A DNA stretch of 7,554 nt from contig JBHIFI010000073.1 of assembly GCA_046761005.1 (NCBI GenBank), forward strand, positions 1 to 7,554. The letters run 5' to 3'. The position numbers were made by a program, and so were the translations under genes. Shown here in pieces: positions 1-4,410 of the stretch. Under the pieces are notes generated by a model that was not told the origin of the DNA, searched no databases, and saw nothing but the letters and a program-made list of their open reading frames with translations. The stretch is from JAGMCJ01 sp046761005 (GTDB taxonomy: Archaea; Thermoplasmatota; Thermoplasmata; RBG-16-68-12; JAGMCJ01). Each line of letters begins with the position of its first letter. Positions within the stretch are counted from its first letter, which is position 1.

Positions 1-233
1 TGGATTCATGGATCAGGCGGGAGTGGGTGGAAATCGGACCGGGAGAGGAGGCGGTAGACCTGGGAGACTACGCGACCGAGGTCCAGAAGATCGGACTTGG
101 CCTCATCAAGGCTCATCCTACGTACGAAGAGATGGAATCGACCGTGGCGGGGAGAGAGGAGGTCCGCGAACTCGTGAGCGAGCTGAGCTCCGTCGAGGTG
201 ATGGCCTTCCCGGTCCCAAACGACGTTCCCTAG
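1..233 (+). CDS. C-terminal end of an unidentified protein (5' end outside window)
   Basis: The frame is open from the first base of the window (first whole codon at 3) to TAG at 231-233, so this is the last 76 or so residues of a longer protein; the internal ATG at 27 is not needed as a start. The tail is acidic, with helix-like stretches (KIGLGLIKAHPTYEEMES, then REEVRELVSELSS) and a hydrophobic, proline-rich end (VEVMAFPVPNDVP). I do not recognise the family. Twelve bases separate it from the MNT gene, so the two may be cotranscribed. The oddity is that its last codons recur in diverged form at 980-1030, just behind the HEPN frame (ELSSVEVMAFP here, ELSSVDVMSFP there). Most differences between the copies are silent, which argues that this reading frame is a real protein end. 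Confidence 0.7.
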   Translation, partial: DSWIRREWVEIGPGEEAVDLGDYATEVQKIGLGLIKAHPTYEEMESTVAGREEVRELVSELSSVEVMAFPVPNDVP

Positions 234-245
234 AAGGAAAAGAAT

Positions 246-608
246 ATGATTGATGAAAGGAATGTCCGAGACCGGATTAGCATGAAAGGCGTTGAGGACA
301 TCAGGGACCTCACGAAGGAGATCAAAGACTATCTTATCGATAGATACGGAAACGGCATAAGGCAGGTCGTCGTGTACGGCTCGTTTGCTAGGGGAGAGGC
401 CAATGATGATTCCGATTTGGACGTTCTTGTCGTGGTGAGCGACAGCTTGGACCCGATCGAGGTCGAGAGGAGTCTGAGCGACCTTCTATTCGACATTCTC
501 CTGGAGAGAAAGGAGCTCGTATCGGTGATTGCGATACCTGAGGACATATTCGAGAACTACAGGTCACCGTTCATACTGAATACGAGGGAGGATGGCGTTC
601 CCATATGA
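246..608 (+). CDS. MNT-type minimal nucleotidyltransferase (toxin-antitoxin partner of HEPN)
   Basis: A 120-residue protein with the DNA polymerase beta-type nucleotidyltransferase signature: VVVYGSFARG at residues 41-50, then D57-L-D59, giving the GS-x10-D-x-D pattern that binds Mg-NTP. Length and layout fit the minimal nucleotidyltransferases (MNT) paired with HEPN proteins. In studied type VII systems MntA inactivates HepT by adding AMP groups to a tyrosine; that is family knowledge and is not shown here. ATG at 246 has a purine run (AAGGAAAAG) just upstream. ATG at 282 (residue 13) is a possible later start, since the core fold begins after it, but it has no clear ribosome binding site. 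The stop overlaps the HEPN start by ATGA at 605-608, which is translational coupling. The gene looks intact although its partner carries a stop codon. Confidence 0.88.
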   Translation: MIDERNVRDRISMKGVEDIRDLTKEIKDYLIDRYGNGIRQVVVYGSFARGEANDDSDLDVLVVVSDSLDPIEVERSLSDLLFDILLERKELVSVIAIPEDIFENYRSPFILNTREDGVPI

Positions 609-976
609 AAGAGATAGAGGACCTCCTGAGCAAGGCGAGAAGGTTTCTGAGAACGGCCGAGCTAGCATTGTAGGACGGCGATCATGACTCCTGCGTGTCC
701 AGATGCTACTACGCGATGTTCTTCGTGACTGAGGCTCTCTTGCTCACGAAGGACCTGAGGGCTTCGAGCCACAAGGGCGTCATCATCCTGTTCGGAGAAC
801 ACTTCATCAAGCAGAACGTCGTCTCTCGGGAACTGGGAAGGAGGCTGAGGAGAGCCTATGACCTCCGGCAGAAGGGTGACTATGCGACGGGCTTCGCCGT
901 GACAAAGGACGAAGCGGAGGAGATGCTTAGAGTAGCGACGGATTTTGTTGAGGTGATTCGAAAGCAGATCCGGTAG
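605..976 (+). pseudogene. HEPN-domain protein, MNT partner, interrupted by in-frame TAG at 671-673
   Basis: Reading from ATG 605 (ATGA overlap with the MNT stop) gives a normal HEPN N-terminus of 22 residues ending in RTAELAL, then TAG at codon 23, then in the same frame 100 residues of HEPN domain (DGDHDSCVSRCYYAMFF, SSHKGVIILFGEHF, RRAYDLRQKGDYATGF) to TAG at 974-976. Total length, about 123 codons, is right for the family, and the frame is kept on both sides, so the lesion is one base. The stop sits where relatives usually carry Glu, Lys or Gln, each one base from TAG. The downstream part could be reinitiated at GTG 695, but that removes helix 1. The canonical HEPN RNase motif R-x4-6-H is absent; the place where it would be expected reads RQKGDY. 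Alternatives are a nonsense mutant that silenced the toxin, a sequencing error, or suppression of TAG. Confidence 0.8.
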
Positions 977-979
977 TGA

Positions 980-1030
980 GTGAGAGAACTCAGCTCGGTG
1001 GATGTGATGAGCTTCCCACCTGTTCCGTGA
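980..1030 (+). pseudogene. Diverged second copy of the C-terminal tail of the gene at 1-233
   Basis: In the frame ending at TGA 1028-1030 the sequence reads VRELSSVDVMSFPPVP, matching the end of the first gene (ELSSVEVMAFPVP at 180-218). Over the 33-base core (180-212 against 986-1018) I count about 8 differences, mostly silent third-position changes, so both copies evolved as coding sequence before this one lost its body. It starts right after a TGA at 977-979 and the HEPN stop at 974-976, so only about 16 codons are left. It is best read as the remnant 3' end of a homologue or tandem paralogue that was cut off when the MNT/HEPN pair arrived. Confidence 0.6.
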
Positions 1031-1289
1031 GACTCAGAATTAAACTGAGTTGCTGTTGAGACGGAATCTCAGGCGGTCCTTCGCTCAGCCGCCTCAAACT
1101 CCCCGCGCACGAGACCGCGACTGCAATCACCATGAGCACGACGAAGATCACGATGAATCCCACGACTCCACGATCCGCATGATAGCGAGGACTCTGTATC
1201 AAGGTGTACAGGAACTCCATCGGCAGCAAATAGGCCTTGAAGCCCCGATACCTCTTGAGGAGCCCGATTGCGCCCTTGATGGGGTGTGA
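990..1289 (-). pseudogene. Possible fragment of a membrane protein, one transmembrane segment
   Basis: The minus strand is open from 1289, just after a stop at 1290-1292, to a stop at 990-992. It encodes a basic stretch (KGAIGLLKRYRGFKAY), MEFLYTLIQSPRYHADRG with an internal ATG at 1218-1220, then a clean hydrophobic segment VVGFIVIFVVLMVIAVAV at about 1113-1169, followed by the polar SLRRLSEGPPE. That order resembles the end of a real membrane protein. No family is recognised, no ribosome binding site precedes the ATG, and the last part runs antisense across the remnant tail at 980-1030, so the 3' portion cannot be original coding sequence. It may be a truncated gene or a chance frame. Confidence 0.3.
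1031..1072 (+). repeat. Two adjacent small hairpins after the remnant gene tail
   Basis: Directly behind the TGA at 1028-1030, ACTCAG (1032-1037) pairs with CTGAGT (1045-1050) over a 7-base A/T loop. TGAGA (1057-1061) then pairs with TCTCA (1067-1071) over the loop CGGAA. The CTGAG arm of the first hairpin could also pair with CTCAG at 1068-1072, so two exclusive folds are possible. No U-run follows as in an intrinsic terminator. The stems are short and chance is possible. Confidence 0.35.
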
Positions 1290-1303
1290 TCACTCCGCGG
1301 TGA

Positions 1304-1558
1304 TGTGCAAATCGCCATTCTCTGGCGGGAAAGCGTAAGACGCTCATAGCCGCCCGCTTAATCGACGAACTCACTGGAGCGGGAATCGAGAGAACGCTCT
1401 TCCTCGTGGACCGCATTCAGCTCGCGATACGGGTGCACGAGACGTTTCGAAGAACAATATCGCATAGAAGCAGCTACATCATCCGCCTGCGAAAACCGCG
1501 AGAGGCCGAGATGACTGGCCGGGCTACACTACGGGAGCTTCCGCCGATTTATGGGTGA
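1304..1558 (+). pseudogene. Fragment of an SF2 helicase / restriction-enzyme R-subunit-like ATPase
   Basis: The frame opens after TGA 1301-1303 and ends at TGA 1556-1558 with no usable start codon. It reads LAGKRKTLIAARLIDELTG, then AGIERTLFLVDRIQLAIRVH, then SSYIIRLRKPREAEMTGRAT. This follows the order of type I/III restriction R subunits and related DEAD/DEAH helicases: Walker A loop (normally TGxGKT), helix with ALIDELL, strand VLFLVDRIAL, then a segment ending in a TLQT-like motif. The P-loop is damaged: GKRKT stands where GKT followed by R/K-T is expected. Both the N-terminal nuclease part and all motifs from DEAD/DEAH onward are absent. It is a dead internal piece of about 85 codons, plausibly from a lost restriction or defence locus. 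The identification rests on motif order read by eye. Confidence 0.5.
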
Positions 1559-1563
1559 TGATT

Positions 1564-1580
1564 AGATAAACCTTTTTATC
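1564..1580 (+). promoter_or_regulatory. Archaeal TATA/BRE-like promoter with no intact gene downstream
   Basis: The block AGATAAACCTTTTTATC has the form of an archaeal box A (A-rich BRE followed by a T/A-rich TATA element). Transcription would be expected to begin near 1600-1605. Behind it are only short frames: ATG 1594 to TAA (about 17 codons) and ATG 1647 to TAG 1731-1733 (28 codons). A second A/T-rich block, TTTTATAAT, lies at about 1640-1648. It may be an orphan promoter left over from a lost gene, or it may drive an untranslated RNA. Confidence 0.4.
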
Positions 1581-1699
1581 GCCAGTCTTTGACATGGATT
1601 ACGCACGGATGCGGATTCATGGGGATTTTTATCTGAGGATTTTATAATGACTCAAGGTGCTGTATCAGTGCGATTCAAATTAGCATTCTCTTATGGAAG

Positions 1700-1724
1700 T
1701 GTCCTGAGAATCCACACCAGGACA
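1700..1724 (+). repeat. Hairpin, 7-base stem
   Basis: TGTCCTG (1700-1706) and CAGGACA (1718-1724) form a perfect 7-base stem with an 11-base loop. It lies about 100 bases downstream of the orphan promoter. No T-run follows, so it does not look like a terminator. It could be part of a structured RNA or be chance. Confidence 0.3.
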
Positions 1725-1764
1725 GCTTGGTAGATCGATTGTATTCAGTTGGATAGATTTATCT

Positions 1765-1974
1765 ATGGACTCATCGTTTGAAGTCAGTCGAGGAGTTCTG
1801 CGAGCTGCTTTGAGCGGGAGGTGGGAGGACGGGAGCAAGTTCGAGGCGTACGATCGTATCAGAGTAGTCAACCCTGGATTGAAGAGCAGGACACGGAAAT
1901 CGTAGCAGAAAGTGAGTGGAGGAGGTCTAGCGGAGTTTGTATGGAAGATACCTCGCATTTTCCAAGGGACCTGA
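1765..1974 (+). pseudogene. Unidentified short coding frame interrupted by TAG at 1903-1905
   Basis: From ATG 1765 the frame encodes 46 residues (beginning MDSSFEVSRGVLRAAL, including GSKFEAYDRIRVVNPG) to TAG 1903-1905. The same frame then continues for 22 codons (QKVSGGGLAEFVWKIPRIF) to TGA 1972-1974, with amino-acid content that still looks protein-like. The frame is also open upstream to 1708, without a start codon. The start overlaps a palindrome, ATAGAT-TT-ATCTAT at 1753-1766, which could be an operator or chance. No family recognised. Either a 46-residue hypothetical protein, or a roughly 69-codon gene broken by one nonsense change, or chance. Confidence 0.3.
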
Positions 1975-2054
1975 GTTTGGCGGGGGCGATGTGTCTGCAC
2001 CACGTATTCCGCTTGGAGTGCTTCCGCGTCCCAGAGGCACGCCCAGAATGGACG

Positions 2055-2321
2055 CTACCTGTACCCTCTCCCGCGGCGGAAGACCTCGATGACCCTCACA
2101 TCCGTGCCGGTGACAGCGTAGATGACCCGATACGGTCCAACCCGCAGCCGGTGTTTCTTCGGTGCGGTCCCTTCCAGCACTCGTATGTCAGCTCTTGGCC
2201 TCGCAGTCAGCGGGTCCTCCCCGAGATTTCTCAGCGCCTTGACGATCCTGTCCCGCTCGCGCTCGGTGAGTTTTCTCAGCTGCCTCGCGGCGGTGCTCGA
2301 AAGGAGGACCTCGTACGTCAT
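2055..2321 (-). CDS. RelE/ParE-family toxin
   Basis: An 88-residue protein of typical RelE/ParE size. It begins with MTYEVLLSSTAARQLRKL (first strand and helix, as in this family), then helix RERDRIVKALRNLGEDP, then R47-V-L-E-G, and the core HRLRVGPYRVIYAV (residues 57-70) containing Arg58, Arg60, Tyr64 and Arg65. It ends with V-I-E-V-F-R-R-G-R-G-Y-R, giving the late Arg cluster and Tyr87 found near the C-terminus of RelE-type toxins. Family members act mostly as ribosome-dependent mRNA interferases; ParE relatives poison gyrase, and sequence alone does not separate the two here. Its ATG overlaps the antitoxin stop by ATGA (2318-2321), so it is translated with and after the antitoxin. All expected elements are present; it looks intact. 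Confidence 0.9.
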   Translation of the reverse strand: MTYEVLLSSTAARQLRKLTERERDRIVKALRNLGEDPLTARPRADIRVLEGTAPKKHRLRVGPYRVIYAVTGTDVRVIEVFRRGRGYR

Positions 2322-2506
2322 AGCTCTTCCAGAGGTATGAACTCTTCCTCCTCCAGTATGCGGTTCCAGCGTCTGTCCAGTTCCTTGATGGAGGCCCTCT
2401 CAACGAGTCCTCTGATAATCTCGTCGTAGGTTTGCCCCTTCCTCCCCAGCTGCTTGAGCATCTCCTTCGTCGAGGTCTTGATGGATATGGTTGTTGCGTC
2501 GGCCAT
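2318..2506 (-). CDS. Antitoxin of the RelE-type toxin (short VapB/RHH-like protein)
   Basis: A 62-residue protein starting MADATTISIKTSTKEMLKQL. The N-terminal strand TTISIK and two helices (about residues 13-20 and 26-37, YDEIIRGLVERA) fit the ribbon-helix-helix-like DNA-binding half of small archaeal antitoxins. The acidic tail ILEEEEFIPLEEL is the likely toxin-wrapping segment. It precedes the toxin and overlaps it by 4 bases. The start at 2506 fits relatives best. ATG at 2513-2515 (adding MLI) is possible and lies very near the transcription start predicted from the TATA box, so the mRNA may be leaderless; no Shine-Dalgarno site precedes either. Longer upstream extensions of the frame would run through the promoter and are rejected. 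Autoregulation through its DNA-binding end is inferred from the family. Confidence 0.87.
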   Translation of the reverse strand: MADATTISIKTSTKEMLKQLGRKGQTYDEIIRGLVERASIKELDRRWNRILEEEEFIPLEEL

Positions 2507-2535
2507 GATTAACATGATTCTTATGGATTCCATGA

Positions 2536-2549
2536 TACTTATAGATTGC
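2536..2549 (-). promoter_or_regulatory. TATA-like promoter of the RelE antitoxin-toxin pair
   Basis: On the minus strand the sequence reads GCAATCTATAAGTA, with TATA core CTATAAG at 2538-2544. Initiation about 26 bases downstream would fall near 2514, at the ATG of 2515 and 8 bases before the ATG of 2506. Together with the absent ribosome binding site this predicts a leaderless or nearly leaderless transcript. Confidence 0.55.
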
Positions 2550-2645
2550 TTTCGCGGAATGCACCGGGGCAAAGAGAAATGTGCCACTTTCGTAGGGAAT
2601 GGAAATCTCATCTTCTGATATCTGAAACCCGCCTATTTCTGAGTG

Positions 2646-2662
2646 ATGCCGTGAGGCGGCAT
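2646..2662. repeat. Small inverted repeat between the two toxin-antitoxin pairs
   Basis: ATGCCG (2646-2651) and CGGCAT (2657-2662) are perfect inverted arms around the 5-base spacer TGAGG. It lies between the divergent promoters of the RelE-type and PIN-type modules, where an operator for a DNA-binding antitoxin would be useful. No second copy was noticed, so a regulatory role is a guess. Confidence 0.3.
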
Positions 2663-2695
2663 AGAGAAATGCCCGCGTGTGCCAGATGCAGAGCA

Positions 2696-2736
2696 AAACA
2701 ACGATATACGTGGTCATATATGAGTGAGGAAAGGAG
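2696..2736 (+). promoter_or_regulatory. Promoter and ribosome binding site of the PIN toxin pair
   Basis: A purine-rich stretch AAACAAC followed by the TATA-like GATATACG (2703-2710) is the best box; CATATATG at 2715-2722 is a second candidate. From the first, transcription would start near 2731. AAGGAG at 2731-2736 sits 9 bases before the ATG at 2746, and a second AAGGAG directly abuts the ATG (2740-2745). Confidence 0.4.
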
Positions 2737-2745
2737 TTCAAGGAG

Positions 2746-3198
2746 ATGCCACGGAAAGCTTCCCTTTATCTGGACACATCGGTTCCAAGCGCTCTCTTTC
2801 AGAAACCCGTGGAAAGAAAGGAGACTACTGCTCAGTTCTTTCAAGAAATCCTGCCCTCCTATGATGTCTTCATATCGAATATTGTTGTGGAGGAAATCAA
2901 AGCTACACCCGATGAGAGTCTTGGAAATCTTCTGCTCAAAGCAGTGGAGTCCTTTCACGTACTGCCCCCCACCGAGGAGGCTGAGTCATTGGCGAAGGAA
3001 TACCTGAGATACCTGAAGATACCTGAGGCGGATGCTTTGCATATCGCGATCGCCAGTATGGAGGGGATGGACTACCTTGTGACTTGGAATATGGAGCATT
3101 TGGCTAGAGAGCCGACCCGACGAATCGTAGACAACGTGAACTTCCTGCTCAAGCGTCGCAGGCTGTATATCGTGGTTCCGAAGGACTTCTTTGATTAG
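2746..3198 (+). CDS. PIN-domain ribonuclease toxin (VapC-like)
   Basis: A 150-residue protein with PIN-domain order: strand plus first acidic residue in SLYLDTSVPSALF (Asp10), middle acidic residues in ISNIVVEEI (Glu49/Glu50), then IPEADALHIAIASMEGMDYL (Asp96) and VTWNMEHLA (residues 112-120). PIN toxins are Mg-dependent RNases that cut tRNA, rRNA or mRNA. The fourth acidic position, often Asp in TxD, is Asn115 here; TWN with a following H is common in this subfamily, so it is not necessarily inactivating. The C-terminal DNVNFLLKRRRLYIVVP matches the family's usual end, so the gene is complete. The ATG has purine-rich sites upstream. It is followed after 12 bases by a small gene whose sequence resembles the usual partner, so toxin-first order applies. 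Confidence 0.88.
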   Translation: MPRKASLYLDTSVPSALFQKPVERKETTAQFFQEILPSYDVFISNIVVEEIKATPDESLGNLLLKAVESFHVLPPTEEAESLAKEYLRYLKIPEADALHIAIASMEGMDYLVTWNMEHLAREPTRRIVDNVNFLLKRRRLYIVVPKDFFD

Positions 3199-3210
3199 GG
3201 AGAGGAAGAA

Positions 3211-3429
3211 ATGATCACACTTGAGGAGAAGGAGAAGATGTGGAAGAAGGTCTCAGAGGAGTTTCCATCCGATGCCATGCTAAGAGATCTTCACTTCATA
3301 AGGGAGCTAATGGCCGCAATAAAGAGGAGGAAGAAAAGCAGGACGTATGAGGACCTAGGATTGCTCGCAAGAGAGGAGTTCTTGTCTTGGCTAGAGGCAC
3401 ACCCGGAACTAGCAGAAGGAGCAGGCTGA
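3211..3429 (+). CDS. Probable antitoxin partner of the PIN toxin
   Basis: A 72-residue, charged, mainly helical protein with no membrane segment. The core REELMAA-type helix is preceded by KMWKKVSEEFPSDAMLRDLH; as I recall, the pattern W-x-x-V-x-x-E-F-P-x-D-x-M-x-x-x-x-H recurs in the small proteins encoded next to this kind of PIN toxin. The second half (RRKKSRTYEDLGLLAREEF) is basic then acidic. ATG 3211 is preceded by GGAGAGGAAGAA, a purine-rich ribosome binding site, and by the PIN stop at 3196-3198. It is probably the toxin-neutralising partner of the same operon, but no DNA-binding fold is obvious, so autoregulation is uncertain. Confidence 0.7.
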   Translation: MITLEEKEKMWKKVSEEFPSDAMLRDLHFIRELMAAIKRRKKSRTYEDLGLLAREEFLSWLEAHPELAEGAG

Positions 3430-3521
3430 CCTTAGGAACTACGCATTCAAGGTCGAAAGGATTGCGAGAGGATCGACAATGATGCGTGCAACACACAAAA
3501 AGACATCGACCGAGGCGGAAA

Positions 3522-3568
3522 GCGCATCAGAATGAATATAAGCAGTGCGCATATTCAACCGAGGAGGT
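3522..3568 (+). promoter_or_regulatory. Promoter and ribosome binding site of the TnpR/ORF-3-like gene
   Basis: TATA-like AATATAAG at 3535-3542 predicts initiation near 3564. The site GGAGGT at 3563-3568 is 6 bases from GTG 3575, which decides the start in favour of 3575 over the in-frame GTG at 3545; the leader would be only about 11 bases. The TATA box is flanked by 5-base inverted arms GCGCA (3522-3526) and TGCGC (3546-3550), which might be an operator. Confidence 0.45.
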
Positions 3569-3574
3569 CCTGAG

Positions 3575-4303
3575 GTGAAGAAGCAGAGGATGAAAGGAGA
3601 GCTAGAGAGTGGGAAGTGCGATCTTTGCGGGGGGACATTCGGCAAGGCAGCAATGACGAAGCACTTGGGGTCCTGCATGAAGAGAGAACTTCTCCCCAAG
3701 GAAACATCGGCAAGCGGCATCTCGGGGAAAAGGAGGACCTTCCATATCATGGTGGAAGGACACCACCTTCCCGAGTACTGGTTGCATATCAGCGCAGATG
3801 CCGACGCGACTCTCGAGGATCTGGATGATTTCTTGAGAGATACATGGCTGGAATGCTGCGGACATATGAGCGCATTCACAATACGTGACGCAAGGTACAT
3901 AGCCGGTGCCGGGATAGATTCGATGTGGATGGCCATGGGTTTCGTTCCTGGTGGACAGGAAATGAGCATCGCTCTGGGGAAAGTGCTCTCTCCGAAGATG
4001 AAGTTCTTTCACGAGTACGATTTTGGCACTACCACGAAACTCGCCTTGAAGGTCGTATCGGAGCACGAAGGCGCTCCTGAGGACAGGCCAATTCGAATTC
4101 TCGCAAGGAACGAGCCGCCTCAGATAAGATGCGATATCTGCGGAAAAATAGCTGTGTCGGTATGCGGTGCATGCGGATGGTCAGGCGAGGAGGGATGGCT
4201 TTGCGATGGGTGTGCTCGCAAGCACAAGTGCGGTGAGGATGCGCTCTTGCCCGTAGTGAATTCCCCTCGGGTTGGAGTGTGCGGGTACTGGGGAAAAGTC
4301 TAG
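3575..4303 (+). CDS. IS1096 passenger TnpR / pRiA4b ORF-3-like protein with zinc modules at both ends
   Basis: A 242-residue protein read from GTG 3575. Residues about 50-135 resemble the pRiA4b ORF-3 domain: RTFHIMVEGHHLPEYWLHIS, then ATLEDLDDFLRDTWLECCGH, where the family usually has I-x-P-x-I-W-R, a Leu-rich helix and a HxxxF-like end (here HMSAFTI). The N-terminus carries a C2HC finger (Cys15, Cys18, His30, Cys34). The C-terminus carries an eight-ligand module (Cys186, Cys189, Cys197, Cys200, Cys210, Cys213, His217, Cys219), then LLPVVNSPRVGVCGYWG. The name TnpR comes from a passenger gene in IS1096 and does not mean resolvase; the function is unknown. Two metal sites and no membrane segment suggest a cytosolic nucleic-acid- or protein-binding role. 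No transposase or terminal repeats are seen nearby, so it is not part of a recognisable element here. It has its own promoter and ribosome binding site. Confidence 0.75.
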   Translation: MKKQRMKGELESGKCDLCGGTFGKAAMTKHLGSCMKRELLPKETSASGISGKRRTFHIMVEGHHLPEYWLHISADADATLEDLDDFLRDTWLECCGHMSAFTIRDARYIAGAGIDSMWMAMGFVPGGQEMSIALGKVLSPKMKFFHEYDFGTTTKLALKVVSEHEGAPEDRPIRILARNEPPQIRCDICGKIAVSVCGACGWSGEEGWLCDGCARKHKCGEDALLPVVNSPRVGVCGYWGKV

Positions 4304-4410
4304 GATTCAATAGCTATGCGGTCGGATTGGCAAGGAGAGTGCTGTGGAGATGGTAGAGTCTTCCTCCCAATCTGTGAAGAGACACCAGCACACACAAATC
4401 CAGAGACTTG

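Larger units (their letters stand above)
1031..2054. other. Gene-poor, decayed stretch of about 1 kb
   Basis: No intact gene with family-like content is visible on either strand between the remnant tail and the RelE-type toxin. In order the stretch contains the two hairpins, a minus-strand frame with one membrane segment, a helicase fragment, an A/T-rich promoter-like block, and a short interrupted frame, each listed separately. The remaining open frames are short and lack recognisable motifs. I see no tRNA-like fold, rRNA, CRISPR repeats or complete insertion sequence ends. The pieces point in different directions, as expected of a graveyard of accessory genes. Confidence 0.6.

Noticed and set aside
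8..253. Glycine- and arginine-rich plus-strand frame over the first 253 bases
   Set aside because: It overlaps the frame at 1-233 whose C-terminus is confirmed by the diverged copy at 980-1030, and its composition is typical of an out-of-frame shadow.
1069..1416. 115-codon minus-strand frame
   Set aside because: It overlaps the helicase relic on the opposite strand and the membrane-segment frame, and lacks recognisable content.
671..1905. Pyrrolysine (UAG) recoding to explain the in-frame TAG in HEPN and in the 1765-1974 frame
   Set aside because: TAG is the most used terminal stop in this window (7 of 11 coding ends, including the A/B pair and the PIN toxin), so genome-wide TAG reassignment is very unlikely. 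Nonsense decay is simpler.
1821..2429. 202-codon plus-strand frame
   Set aside because: Most of it is antisense to the well-supported toxin and antitoxin at 2055-2506, and it has no family-like motifs.
3439..4066. Minus-strand frames of 154 and 176 codons
   Set aside because: They are antisense to the ORF-3/TnpR-like gene with its zinc ligands, promoter and ribosome binding site.
3575..4303. Mobile element suggested by the IS1096 passenger name
   Set aside because: No transposase, terminal inverted repeats or target duplication are visible around this gene; the family also occurs widely outside insertion sequences.
4304..4410. Terminator between the convergent ORF-3-like gene and subunit B
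   Set aside because: Neither strand shows a T-run or stable hairpin in this 107-base gap.
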